This document shows positions 35,168-44,098 of a DNA stretch of 64,000 nucleotides, in pieces. This DNA is from Blastomonas sp. CACIA14H2 (GTDB lineage: Bacteria > Pseudomonadota > Alphaproteobacteria > Sphingomonadales > Sphingomonadaceae). The notes under the pieces are model-generated. The model had not been told where the DNA came from. It made no database searches and worked only from the letters and a program-made list of their open reading frames with translations. How positions within the stretch are numbered: position 1 is the stretch's first letter; each line of letters starts with the position of its first letter. The DNA lies in contig AYSC01000003.1 of assembly GCA_000503195.1 (NCBI GenBank), positions 62,001 to 126,000 of the forward strand. Reading direction: 5' to 3'. The position numbers and the translations under genes are program-made.

Positions 35168-36595
35168 TTATAAATTTTCGGCAGATGTCAGCGGCTTTTG
35201 ACTCCAAGCGGACCGCGCGACCGCCAAACCGGCATAGCGCGGCTGGTCGATCAGGCTGTTCTCCACCGCGGTCCGGCGCAGGTGGTGATGGACCGCCGGC
35301 GTGACATTGGCCGGATCGCGCCGCAGCGCGGCGACGAGCCCGGGGGCGTCATAGCCCAGGATATCGAGCCGCCTGGCCTGGCTGGCGCGGAAATCGAGGC
35401 CGAACGCTGCGTCGCGCGCCGCCATGCCGAGTGCATTCACGGCGACCTTGGCCTCGAATCTGGCATGGCCTTTGGCATTGGCGGCGACCTTGCCGTCGAG
35501 CCAGAGCGCCACCGCATCGGTCAGCGCTGCGCCCGAAGGCACGCCGCTTTCGGCGGCAAAGTCCGTCGCAGGCCAGTCCATCGGGGCGGGAACGTCGGCC
35601 AGTTCGTCCGACAGCATCAGCAGCAGATCGATCTCGACCTCGGACACGCGGCGGCCGATGACCAGCCGCTCCGGCCCCGCCTTGTCGCCGCGCCGCCAGA
35701 TATCGGCCATGATCAGGCAGCAGATGCCCCACCACAGGCACGAATAGACCAGCCAGAAGCGGAAACGCGCGCGGTCGACCCGTTCGCCGGTCATGGCCTC
35801 ATAGGGTGCCAGCATGTCTTCGGGCTGGGCAAATCCGCCGAGCCCCTTGTCATAACGTCCGAAGCGCCAGCTGGGAATGCAGCCAAAGGCCAGATCCTGC
35901 ACCGGGTCGCCCAGATGCGCGAGCTCCCAATCGAGCACGGCCGACAGTCCCTCGGGCGTGATCAGCAGGTTGCCCATGCGGAAATCGCCATGGCACAGCC
36001 GCGGCTCGACCGGTTCGGGCAATGCGCGCTCCAGCCATCCGAACGCGAGCGCATAGATCGGCGATACTCCGCCCAGATCGCGCCAGCGTGCCTCGAGATC
36101 GGCGAGCATCTGCGCCGGGCTGCGGCAGACGAGCGCTTGCGGCAGATGGGCCGGGGGAATGGCGTGGATCGCCGCCAGCTGCTCGGCGCATTGCTTGGGA
36201 AGCGCCGCGAGCGCCTCGGCATAGGCCGGATCGCGCAGCAGCACCTGCGGCAGCGCCTCGCCGGGCGCACAGGCCATGATGAAGCCTTCTCCCAAGCCAT
36301 CCTCGACGGTCAGGCGCGCGCGCACCGCCGGGGCCATCACGCCATGCGCCACCGCGCTTTCGATGACATCGGCCTGGCCGTCGAGATCGAGTGCGCCAGA
36401 GTCGATCGCGGCATCGTCGCCGCGCAGGCCTTCGGGCATGCGTCGAAGGATCAGCGGCTCGTCGCCCCAGGAGAAACGCCAGCTCTGCATGCTTGCGCCA
36501 CCAGAGAGCCGCTTGAGCCCGTTCAGCGGCCCCGCACTTCCCAGCCTCGTGCGGCAAAGCGTTTCCAGCCGTTCGGCAAATGCACTATCATCCAT
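35168..36595 (-). CDS. Phosphotransferase of the aminoglycoside-phosphotransferase (APH) fold
   Basis: A 475-aa kinase-fold protein similar to the ACAD10/11 N-terminal domain. Residues 1-330 contain LKRLSGGASMQSWRFSWG, the catalytic RLCHGDFRMGNLLI (HGD, Asn) and the metal motif VLDWELAHLGDPVQDLAF. The last 140 residues form an extra helical region (ALTDAVALWLDGKVAANA...). Homologues act on small hydroxylated or acyl-CoA-like metabolites; substrate unknown. ATG at 36595. Divergent from fabD. Confidence 0.85.
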   Translation of the reverse strand: MDDSAFAERLETLCRTRLGSAGPLNGLKRLSGGASMQSWRFSWGDEPLILRRMPEGLRGDDAAIDSGALDLDGQADVIESAVAHGVMAPAVRARLTVEDGLGEGFIMACAPGEALPQVLLRDPAYAEALAALPKQCAEQLAAIHAIPPAHLPQALVCRSPAQMLADLEARWRDLGGVSPIYALAFGWLERALPEPVEPRLCHGDFRMGNLLITPEGLSAVLDWELAHLGDPVQDLAFGCIPSWRFGRYDKGLGGFAQPEDMLAPYEAMTGERVDRARFRFWLVYSCLWWGICCLIMADIWRRGDKAGPERLVIGRRVSEVEIDLLLMLSDELADVPAPMDWPATDFAAESGVPSGAALTDAVALWLDGKVAANAKGHARFEAKVAVNALGMAARDAAFGLDFRASQARRLDILGYDAPGLVAALRRDPANVTPAVHHHLRRTAVENSLIDQPRYAGLAVARSAWSQKPLTSAENL

Positions 36596-36730
36596 GCGGG
36601 CGGTGTTAATCGATCGGTTAAACCACTGCAAGCGGCTTGCAACGTCGCGGCAACGGGATTAACGGGCGGCGCTTGACGCTGGGGCTGGAGGGCCCCAGCG
36701 CGATCTGTGGGGCGAGGGACGACGATAGTC

Positions 36731-37666
36731 ATGACACGCGCATTCATTTTTCCGGGACAGGGCAGTCAGAAGGTCGGCATGGGCAAGGCCCTGGCCGAGG
36801 CGAGCGCCGCCGCGCGCGCGGTGTTCGAGGAGGTCGATGAGGCGCTCGGCCAGAATCTCTTCAAGCTGATGACCGAAGGCCCGGCCGACGAGCTGCAGCT
36901 GACCGAGAATGCGCAGCCCGCGATCATGGCCAATGCCATCGCGGTGTTCCGCGCGCTGCAGAGCGAGGCGGGCGATGTGCCGGTGAGCTTCGCCTATGTC
37001 GCGGGACACAGCCTGGGCGAATATAGCGCCTTGTGCGCTGCGGGGTCGATCGATCTGGCGACCACGGCAAGGCTGCTCAAGCTGCGCGGCCAGGCGATGC
37101 AGGCGGCGGTGCCGGTGGGCGAGGGCGCGATGGCGGCGCTGCTGGGCATCGAGTTCGAGGAAGCGGTGAAGGCTGCCGAGCAGGCTGCGGGGAGCCAGGT
37201 TTGCGCCGTCGCCAATGACAATGCCTTTGGCCAGGCGGTGATCTCGGGCCATGCCGCCGCTGTCGAGCGCTGCCTACCGATCGCCAAGGAAATGGGCGCG
37301 CGCAAGGCGATGATGCTGCCGGTGTCCGCGCCCTTCCACTGCGCGCTGATGCAGCCCGCCGCCGAACGCATGGCCGAGGCGCTGGCCGCAACCGAGATCA
37401 GGGACCCGATCGTCCCGCTGTTCGCCAACGTCACCGCCGCACCGGTGGGCGATGCGGGCACGATCCGCAATCTGCTGGTCGATCAGGTCACCGGCATGGT
37501 CCGCTGGCGGGAATCGGTGATCGCGATGCGCGACGCAGGCGTCGATCACTTCATCGAACTGGGCGGCAAGGTGCTGGTCCCGATGATCAAGCGCATCGTC
37601 GAGGATGTCGACAGCGAGAGCATCGTCGAGATGAGCGATATCGACAGCCTGCTCGAAGCGGTTTGA
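36731..37666 (+). CDS. fabD: Malonyl-CoA:ACP transacylase
   Basis: FabD loads malonyl groups onto ACP. The 311-aa product starts TRAFIFPGQGSQKVGMGKAL, has the catalytic serine in VAGHSLGEYSAL and the second-site His in SAPFHCALM. It heads the fatty-acid synthesis cluster fabD-fabG-acpP-fabF. Start ATG at 36731. Confidence 0.97.
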   Translation: MTRAFIFPGQGSQKVGMGKALAEASAAARAVFEEVDEALGQNLFKLMTEGPADELQLTENAQPAIMANAIAVFRALQSEAGDVPVSFAYVAGHSLGEYSALCAAGSIDLATTARLLKLRGQAMQAAVPVGEGAMAALLGIEFEEAVKAAEQAAGSQVCAVANDNAFGQAVISGHAAAVERCLPIAKEMGARKAMMLPVSAPFHCALMQPAAERMAEALAATEIRDPIVPLFANVTAAPVGDAGTIRNLLVDQVTGMVRWRESVIAMRDAGVDHFIELGGKVLVPMIKRIVEDVDSESIVEMSDIDSLLEAV

Positions 37667-37675
37667 TGTTCAACT

Positions 37676-37825
37676 CCTCTCCCTTTACGGGAGAGGATAC
37701 AAAGGCTTGGCAGCTTGCTGCCTTGCCGGTGTTGGAGAGGGCTAGGCGAGATCATGCCCCCTCTCCCGCTGCGACTGGGCGGACAAGCCACCAAGTCTCG
37801 CGGCCTCTCCCGCAAGGGGAGAGGC
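37676..37825. repeat. Two related hairpins between fabD and fabG
   Basis: CCTCTCCC/GGGAGAGG around TTTAC at 37676-37696 and GCCTCTCCC/GGGAGAGGC around GCAAG at 37803-37825. They are versions of the dispersed 'ctctccc...gggagag' repeat and lie within a probable operon. Confidence 0.7.
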
Positions 37826-37845
37826 AAAGTGATGGAGAATTTCGC

Positions 37846-38583
37846 ATGTTCGATCTGACAGGCATGACCGCCCTGGTCACCGGCGCCAGCGGGGGCATCG
37901 GTTCGGCCATCGCGCGCGGGCTCGCGGCGCATGGCGCGCGGCTAGCGCTTTCGGGCAGCAACGAGGCCAAGCTCAAGGATTTCGCAGCCTCGCTGGGCGG
38001 TGACCATGTCGCGCTGACCTGCGACCTGTCCGATGCCGCCGCCGTCGATGGGCTCGTCCCGCAAGCGGTCGAGGCTTTGGGCTCGCTCGACATCCTGGTC
38101 AACAATGCCGGCATCACCCGCGACAACCTTGCCATGCGGATGAAGGATGACGAATGGGCGGACGTGATCCGCGTCAACCTCGAAGCCGCGTTCCGCCTGT
38201 GCCGCGCTGCCGCCAAGCCGATGATGAAGGCACGTTTCGGCCGCATGATCTCGATCACCAGCGTGGTCGGCGCGACGGGCAATCCGGGCCAGGCCAATTA
38301 TGCCGCGTCGAAGGCGGGGCTGGTCGGCATGTCCAAGGCGCTGGCGGCGGAACTCGCCAGCCGCAACATCACCGTCAACTGCGTCGCACCGGGCTTCATC
38401 GCCTCGGCGATGACCGAGGTCCTGCCCGAAGCGCAGAAAACGGCCTTGATGGCGCGCATCCCGGCGGGCAAGCTGGGCGAGGGAGATGACGTCGCGGCGG
38501 CCGTGGTCTATCTTGCCAGCCGCGAGGCGGGCTATGTCACCGGCCAGACGCTGCACGTCAACGGCGGCATGGCGATGCTGTAA
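37846..38583 (+). CDS. fabG: 3-oxoacyl-ACP reductase
   Basis: A 245-aa short-chain dehydrogenase: cofactor loop LVTGASGGIGSAIARGL, NNAGITRDN, catalytic Ser in ISITSVVGATGNPGQANYAASKAGLVG with Tyr and Lys. It reduces 3-oxoacyl-ACP with NADPH. ATG at 37846 fits the family start; the region before it is repeat DNA. Confidence 0.96.
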   Translation: MFDLTGMTALVTGASGGIGSAIARGLAAHGARLALSGSNEAKLKDFAASLGGDHVALTCDLSDAAAVDGLVPQAVEALGSLDILVNNAGITRDNLAMRMKDDEWADVIRVNLEAAFRLCRAAAKPMMKARFGRMISITSVVGATGNPGQANYAASKAGLVGMSKALAAELASRNITVNCVAPGFIASAMTEVLPEAQKTALMARIPAGKLGEGDDVAAAVVYLASREAGYVTGQTLHVNGGMAML

Positions 38584-38692
38584 GGCGTGCCAGCCTGCCA
38601 GCCCCCCTTGCCAGCCGATCAAAGCGGCATTAGGGCGTGGCAGTGATTTCAATTCGCATATTTTCGTTACACACAAATCGAAGGAACTCTGA

Positions 38693-38929
38693 ATGAGTGA
38701 GACTGGCGACCGCGTAAAAAAGATCGTGATCGAGCATCTCGGCGTGGAAGCCGAGAAGGTCACCGAGGACGCAAGCTTCATCGACGATCTGGGCGCTGAC
38801 AGCCTTGACATCGTCGAACTGGTGATGGCGTTCGAGGAAGAGTTCGGCGTCGAAATCCCCGACGATGCTGCCGAAAAGATCAGCACCGTCAACGATGCCA
38901 TCGAATATATCGACAGCCACAAGGGCTGA
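38693..38929 (+). CDS. acpP: Acyl carrier protein
   Basis: A 78-aa ACP with the phosphopantetheine serine in [13 protein letters not shown]. The acidic four-helix sequence [20 protein letters not shown] is typical. A terminator follows at 39046-39096. Confidence 0.98.
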   Translation: MSETGDRVKKIVIEHLGVEAEKVTEDASFIDDLGADSLDIVELVMAFEEEFGVEIPDDAAEKISTVNDAIEYIDSHKG

Positions 38930-39009
38930 TTTGCTGCTGGCACAGGGGCCCATCGCACCGGCAAGGCACCGCGTCGAAACCGATCGGCGGGCCGGGTCCG
39001 GTGGGCAAC

Positions 39010-39096
39010 GTCGCTGCATCGCGGCAGCGACCATGTGAAGATAGGATGGCTTCCCTGATCGTCGCTTCGGCGACGCGGGGAGGCCATTTTTCATTT
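39010..39096 (+). terminator. Intrinsic terminator downstream of acpP
   Basis: A long stem ATGGCTTCCC / GGGAGGCCAT with inner GTCGC-TTCG-GCGAC tetraloop (39046-39087) is followed by TTTTTCATTTT. A second hairpin GTCGCTGC/GCAGCGAC sits just before it at 39010-39031. It would separate most acpP transcription from fabF. Confidence 0.75.
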
Positions 39097-39164
39097 TCGA
39101 ACACCGCCGTCCGGGGGCACGCTCGCCCCCTGACCGCGAAACAGGTTTTTCAGGAGTGGGGCAA

Positions 39165-40424
39165 ATGCGCCGTGTAGTCATTACGGGTCTGGGTCTGGTC
39201 ACGCCATTGGGCGCCGATGTCGAGACCGCGTGGAGCAATCTGATTGCCGCCAAGTCCGGCGCGGGCACGATCACCCGTTTCGACGCGAGCGAGTACAAGT
39301 GCCGCATCGCCTGCGAGGTGAAGCCGGCGGACCACGCCTATGGCTTCGACCCCAACAAGCGTGTCGATCACAAGGTCCAGCGCCAGGTCGACCCCTTCAT
39401 CATCTACGGTATCGATGCGGCCGGGCAGGCGCTCGAGGATGCCGGTCTCACCGAGATGAGCGAGGCCGAGCGGCTGCGCGCGGGCTGCTCGATCGGATCG
39501 GGCATTGGCGGGCTTCCGGGCATCGAGAGCGAATCGCTGGTGCTCGACCGCAAGGGGCCGAGCCGGGTCAGCCCGCATTTCGTGCATGGCCGCCTGATCA
39601 ACCTGATCTCTGGCCAGGTCAGCATCAAATACGGGCTGATGGGCCCGAACCACGCCGTCGTCACCGCCTGCTCGACGGGCGCGCATTCGATCGGCGATGC
39701 CGCGCGGATGATCGCGCTCGACGATGCCGACGTGATGCTCGCCGGCGGCGCGGAAGGCGCGATCTGCCCGATCGGCATTGCCGGTTTCGCGCAGGCGCGC
39801 GCGCTCTCGACCGGCTTCAACGACACGCCCGAGCGGGCCTCGCGCCCCTATGATGTCGATCGTGACGGTTTCGTCATGGGCGAAGGCGCAGGCGTGGTGG
39901 TGCTCGAGGAATATGAGCGGGCCAAGGCGCGCGGCGCCAAGATCTATGCCGAGGTGATCGGCTATGGCCTGACCGGCGATGCCTATCACGTCACCGCACC
40001 GCACCCCGAAGGCTCGGGCGCGTTCCGCTCGATGGAAATGGCGGTGCGCAAATCGGGCCTCTCGCTCGAGGATATCGACTATATCAACGCGCACGGCACA
40101 TCGACCCCGCTGGGCGACGAGCTCGAGCTCGGCGCGGTGCGCCGCCTGTTCGGCAGCGCGATCGACACGCTGTCGATGAGCAGCACCAAGTCCGCGATCG
40201 GCCATCTGCTCGGCGGCGCGGGTGCGGTGGAATCGATCTTCTGCGTCCTCGCGCTGCGCGACCAGATCGTGCCGCCGACGCTCAACCTCGACAATCCGAG
40301 CGAGAGCTGCCTGGGCGTCGACCTGGTCCCGCACAAGGCCAAGGAGCGCAAGGTGCGCGCGGTGCTCAACAACAGCTTCGGCTTTGGCGGCACCAACGCC
40401 AGCCTGATCATGAAGGCGGTCTGA
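39165..40424 (+). CDS. fabF: 3-oxoacyl-ACP synthase II
   Basis: A 419-aa ketosynthase: RRVVITGLGLVTPLG, catalytic Cys in VVTACSTGAHSIGDAA, and His residues in NAHGTSTPLGD and TKSAIGHLLGGAGAVE. It elongates acyl-ACP. The ATG at 39165 has AGGAG 8 bp upstream; a GTG 9 bp before it is less well placed. Confidence 0.97.
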   Translation: MRRVVITGLGLVTPLGADVETAWSNLIAAKSGAGTITRFDASEYKCRIACEVKPADHAYGFDPNKRVDHKVQRQVDPFIIYGIDAAGQALEDAGLTEMSEAERLRAGCSIGSGIGGLPGIESESLVLDRKGPSRVSPHFVHGRLINLISGQVSIKYGLMGPNHAVVTACSTGAHSIGDAARMIALDDADVMLAGGAEGAICPIGIAGFAQARALSTGFNDTPERASRPYDVDRDGFVMGEGAGVVVLEEYERAKARGAKIYAEVIGYGLTGDAYHVTAPHPEGSGAFRSMEMAVRKSGLSLEDIDYINAHGTSTPLGDELELGAVRRLFGSAIDTLSMSSTKSAIGHLLGGAGAVESIFCVLALRDQIVPPTLNLDNPSESCLGVDLVPHKAKERKVRAVLNNSFGFGGTNASLIMKAV

Positions 40425-40431
40425 CCCGATC

Positions 40432-41406
40432 ATGCTGCGCCGATTGGGATGCATCGTTCTGGCAGGCGCCGCAGCGCTGGTGCTGCTGATCGGCGGCAAT
40501 TTCTACTGGGGCTGGACCGCGTCCGGCCCCGCGCAGCAGGAACTGGCGGTGGTCATCCCCCAGGGCAGCTCGCTCGCCAGCGCGGCGAGGGTGCTCGAGG
40601 AACAGGGCGCGATCAGCTCGGCGGGCGCGTTCCTCAACCGGGCGAAGGTGTTCGGCGGCAGCGATCCGATCAAGGCGGGCGAATTCGTCATCCCGGCGGG
40701 GGCGAGCAACGCGCAGATCCTCAACATCCTGCAGGGCGGCGAGGTCGTCCGCCGCATGGTCACCGTGCCCGAAGGCATGCCTAGCATCCTTGTGCACGAA
40801 AAGCTGATGGCGGAAAAGCTGCTGACCGGCGACGCGCCTGTGCCCGAAGAGGGCACGATCCTGCCCGAGAGCTACAGCTTCGAACGCGGCGAGAAGCGCA
40901 TCGCGGTGATGCTGCGCATGCAGAAGGCGATGCAGGACACGATCGCCGAACTCTGGCCCAAACGGTCGCCCGATACGGTCGCCAGGACCCCGCAGGAAGC
41001 GGTCACGCTGGCGGCGATCGTCGAGAAGGAGACCGGCAAGGCCTCCGAACGGCGGATGATCGCGGGCGTGTACAGCAACCGCATCCGCAAGGGCATGATG
41101 CTGCAGGCGGACCCGACGATCATCTACCCGATCACCCGCGGAAAGCCGCTCGGCCGCCGCATCCGCCAGTCCGAGATTTCGGCGGTCAACGACTATAATA
41201 CCTATGCAATGACCGGGCTGCCCAAGGGACCGATCACCAATCCGGGCCGTGCCTCGATCGAGGCGGTGCTGAACCCGGCGCGCACCGATGCGCTGTATTT
41301 CGTCGCCGATGGCACGGGTGGCCACGTGTTCGCCAGCACGCTCGCCGACCATAACCGCAATGTCGAGAAATGGTTCGCCATCCGCCGCGCCCGCGGCGAG
41401 ATGTAA
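40432..41406 (+). CDS. mltG: Endolytic murein transglycosylase MltG
   Basis: A 324-aa YceG-like protein with one N-terminal membrane helix (LGCIVLAGAAALVLLIGGNFYWG), a LysM-like part (VVIPQGSSLASAARVLEEQGAI) and the catalytic domain with the key Glu in ASIVEKETG-type sequence (here LAAIVEKETGKASERRMIAGVYSNRI) and PTIIYPITRG. It terminates glycan chain growth in the periplasm. Follows fabF by 7 bp, as in many bacteria. Confidence 0.95.
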   Translation: MLRRLGCIVLAGAAALVLLIGGNFYWGWTASGPAQQELAVVIPQGSSLASAARVLEEQGAISSAGAFLNRAKVFGGSDPIKAGEFVIPAGASNAQILNILQGGEVVRRMVTVPEGMPSILVHEKLMAEKLLTGDAPVPEEGTILPESYSFERGEKRIAVMLRMQKAMQDTIAELWPKRSPDTVARTPQEAVTLAAIVEKETGKASERRMIAGVYSNRIRKGMMLQADPTIIYPITRGKPLGRRIRQSEISAVNDYNTYAMTGLPKGPITNPGRASIEAVLNPARTDALYFVADGTGGHVFASTLADHNRNVEKWFAIRRARGEM

Positions 41407-41426
41407 GCGCCGGTCAGCATGCCGGT

Positions 41427-41564
41427 CCCCTGCGCAGGCAGGGGCCCATGTCCCGAGCTGAACGGTGTTGCCTCGACGGTGGTTGGCATGATGACACCGA
41501 CCGCTGCAAAAACACCAGTTCCGCCTGGATGGACGCTTGGGCGATGGCCCCCGCCTGCGCAGGG
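41427..41564. repeat. Second pair of GCAGGGG-type palindromes
   Basis: CCCCTGC-GCAG-GCAGGGG at 41427-41444 and a related inverse copy around CCTGCGCAGG at about 41548-41564, flanked by ggcccat / gcgatggc. The layout, two copies in opposite orientation about 100 bp apart, repeats that at 4646-4732. Confidence 0.65.
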
Positions 41565-41583
41565 GTCCGTTTATCGGACCGGG

Positions 41584-42003
41584 TCAGCGGCTCCAGCGGC
41601 GCTTCCGGGCGGTCAACGTGAGCCAGATTTCCAGCGCGATCGATCCGGCGACCAGCGCCTGAAAGCCGAGCACACTGGCATCGAGCCGCGAGGGGTCCGC
41701 GAACAGCCAGGCATTCTGCAGCACCAGACCGATAGCCGAGGCGATGAACAGCCAGAGTGCAAAGTTACGCCGCAACAACAGCGCGATGGCACCTGCCGTG
41801 CCGGCCACCGTCGCGAGGACAAAGCCGTAAAAGGCAATGGCAGGACGGGCGGCGTACAGAGCCTGCTGCTCGGGGGCGAGCTTCGAGACGTCGCCCAGAC
41901 CCAGGACCGGATCGAACAACAGGGCCACCAGGCCGATCACGTTCCAGCCGAGCAGAACGATGGCCAGCAGCCAGAACCAGCCCAAGGGCCGTGACAGGAT
42001 CAT
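41584..42003 (-). CDS. Small membrane protein with about four helices, unknown function
   Basis: A 139-aa hydrophobic protein: FWLLAIVLLGWNVIGLVALLF, then AFYGFVLATVAGTAGAIALLL, FALWLFIASAIGLVLQNAWLF, FQALVAGSIALEIWLTL, ending in a basic tail. No family is recognised. GGAGGG lies upstream of the ATG at 42003, which supports it as a real gene. Confidence 0.7.
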   Translation of the reverse strand: MILSRPLGWFWLLAIVLLGWNVIGLVALLFDPVLGLGDVSKLAPEQQALYAARPAIAFYGFVLATVAGTAGAIALLLRRNFALWLFIASAIGLVLQNAWLFADPSRLDASVLGFQALVAGSIALEIWLTLTARKRRWSR

Positions 42004-42223
42004 AGAGGCTCCCTCCAAGTGCATCCAAATTGAATGTAATTCATCGTTATTGCAACCATGTCACGGCTCTGTGCGTCGGGTCCAATGGACTGTCATGGCC
42101 AATGCGACCAAATCATCGAAAAAAGCGATCACTACACGCGAATGTTTTCATTTCACTTGGTCCATCCGCTGCCTTAAATGCTGCAGTGCAAAACAGATCC
42201 CCCATCGTTCAAGGAGTTTCCCC

Positions 42224-42769
42224 ATGATCGGACGCAGTGTCCCCAATGTCTGCCTGAAGACGCGCGTGCGCGACGACAGCATCGAAGGCCCCAACCCGTT
42301 CCGCTGGCAGGACCAGCTCACCGGTGATCTGGTTGCCGGCAAGCGCGTGGTCATCTTCTCGCTGCCCGGCGCCTTCACGCCCACCTGCTCGAACTCGCAG
42401 GTTCCCGGTTTCGAAGCGCTGTACGACGATTTCCGCGCCGAAGGCATCGACGAGATTTATTGCGTGTCGGTCAACGACGCGTTCGTGATGTACCAGTGGG
42501 GCAAGGCGCTCGGCGTCGAAAAGGTGAAGCTGCTGCCCGATGGCTCGGCCGACTTTACCCGCCGCATGGGCATGCTAATCCGCAAGGACCATGTCGGTTT
42601 CGGTGAGCGCAGCTGGCGCTATGCCATGGTCGTCGACAATGGCGTGATCACCGACTGGTTCGAAGAGCCGGGCATCAACGATCACGGTCTGGACAGCGAT
42701 CCCTACGGCGAAACCGCCCCGGAGAACGTGCTGGCCAAGATCAAGGCGAAGCAGCCCGAACTGGCCTGA
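42224..42769 (+). CDS. Peroxiredoxin, Prx5-like (glutathione-dependent type)
   Basis: A 181-aa peroxiredoxin. The peroxidatic cysteine is in FSLPGAFTPTCSNSQVPGFE, the pattern TPTCS of the atypical 2-Cys/1-Cys Prx5 class. It lacks the C-terminal glutaredoxin domain found in some homologues. It reduces hydrogen and alkyl peroxides in the cytoplasm. AAGGAG lies 7 bp before the ATG at 42224. Confidence 0.93.
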   Translation: MIGRSVPNVCLKTRVRDDSIEGPNPFRWQDQLTGDLVAGKRVVIFSLPGAFTPTCSNSQVPGFEALYDDFRAEGIDEIYCVSVNDAFVMYQWGKALGVEKVKLLPDGSADFTRRMGMLIRKDHVGFGERSWRYAMVVDNGVITDWFEEPGINDHGLDSDPYGETAPENVLAKIKAKQPELA

Positions 42770-42873
42770 TCCGGTTCGCAGACGAAATCCCTAGACGGGT
42801 CGCAAGCGGGGGCGTGGTGCAGCGATGCACCACGCCCCTTTCTGCATGCACCGATCACGGTTAGAAGCGGGCG

Positions 42874-43398
42874 ATGCGGCGCGAACCCATCATCATGACA
42901 GCGACGATGGGCGCGGCCGACCAGGCCTGGGCCGACGGTCTGCGCCGCGCGCATTATCCCGCCGATCGCAACGTGGTCGAGGCGCATGTCACGCTGTTTC
43001 ACCATCTGCCGGGCCCATATGAGGGCGAACTGATCGCACGCACGCGCGCGCTGGCACGCGAATTTGCACCTCCGCCAGCGCGGCTGAGCGAGGTGATGCG
43101 CATGGGCAATGGCGTCGCCTTTCGCATCCATTCACCCGGTCTGCTCGCGATCCGCGCGATGATGGCGGATGGCCTGCACGGCCTGCTGACCGCCCAGGAC
43201 CAGGGAACGCCCCGGCTGCACATCACGGTGCAGAACAAGGTTGAAGCCGCCACCGCGCGTGCGCTGCATGCGGCGCTGTCCGCCAGTTTCACGCCCAGGC
43301 CGCTGTCAATTTCCGGGCTCGCGCTGCACCGCTATCTCGGCGGGCCGTGGGAGCCGATCGGCAACTGGCCGTTTCGTGGCAAGGCAGCCGCCGGCTAG
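42874..43398 (+). CDS. 2H phosphoesterase (2'-5' RNA ligase-like)
   Basis: A 174-aa protein with two HxT motifs, VVEAHVTLFHHL and PRLHITVQNKV, which define the 2H superfamily. Members act on 2'-5' or cyclic phosphodiester bonds in RNA or nucleotides. Its 3' end overlaps the following opposite-strand gene by 4 bp. Two start codons are possible (42874 and 42895). Confidence 0.8.
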   Translation: MRREPIIMTATMGAADQAWADGLRRAHYPADRNVVEAHVTLFHHLPGPYEGELIARTRALAREFAPPPARLSEVMRMGNGVAFRIHSPGLLAIRAMMADGLHGLLTAQDQGTPRLHITVQNKVEAATARALHAALSASFTPRPLSISGLALHRYLGGPWEPIGNWPFRGKAAAG

Positions 43399-43880
43399 CG
43401 CCGCACTCTGGCCCACGCCGCCCTGATCGCCAGCACCAGCGTCGCAAACACCGCAGTGCCGGTCAGCGCGAACTTGAGCGGGGTGAGCAGCGTCTTCGCA
43501 TCGAGCCAGTCCGCGCGACCGCTCAGCGCGAGCAGCTGCACGATATTCTCCGCATAATCGGCGATCATGCCCCCCAGCATCACCAGCGCGATCCAGCGCG
43601 CCTTCGCGCCACCCAGACGAACCGCGAGCCCCGCGAAGAACGCGCCATAAGCCAACGGATAAAGGCCGTCATAGAGCAGTGTCGCATGCGCGTGAATATC
43701 GCGCTGCCAGGGTGAGAGCCGCTCGAGCAACGTCCGTGCTTGTGTGCCGGTCAGCGTCAGATCGAGCATCCCGCCCAGCGCATCCCCCGTCTGCCGCATC
43801 AGCCCGCCGAGCAGGACCATTGCGGCAAAGCTTAACGCGATAATGCTGGTACGGGACAGGAGGGGCAGGCGATGGGGCAT
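43395..43880 (-). CDS. Small membrane protein, unknown function
   Basis: A 161-aa protein with about four hydrophobic segments (SIIALSFAAMVLLGGLM, LYDGLYPLAYGAFFAGLAV, ARWIALVMLGGMIADYAENIVQLLAL, ALTGTAVFATLVLAIRAAWA). No family recognised. It ends by overlapping the convergent 2H phosphoesterase gene. An in-frame ATG at 43952 is less likely as it would add a non-conserved segment. Confidence 0.65.
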   Translation of the reverse strand: MPHRLPLLSRTSIIALSFAAMVLLGGLMRQTGDALGGMLDLTLTGTQARTLLERLSPWQRDIHAHATLLYDGLYPLAYGAFFAGLAVRLGGAKARWIALVMLGGMIADYAENIVQLLALSGRADWLDAKTLLTPLKFALTGTAVFATLVLAIRAAWARVRR

Positions 43881-44098
43881 GGCTTTGCGTCCGGTGCGTA
43901 TGTCCCCAAGATTGGGGTAAATTAACCTCAAACCATATAAGCCGTTGAACAAACTGCGATTTGTGACCGTTTACGACAATTTGCCACACGCGCGTGAACA
44001 GCCGAACGTGCATTCTTTGCGCCGTGGTGGGGGAACGCTGCGACCATCTTGAAGCGCCCTGACCTATCAGTCAAACCGAGTTTTCAGGGGGTTCATTC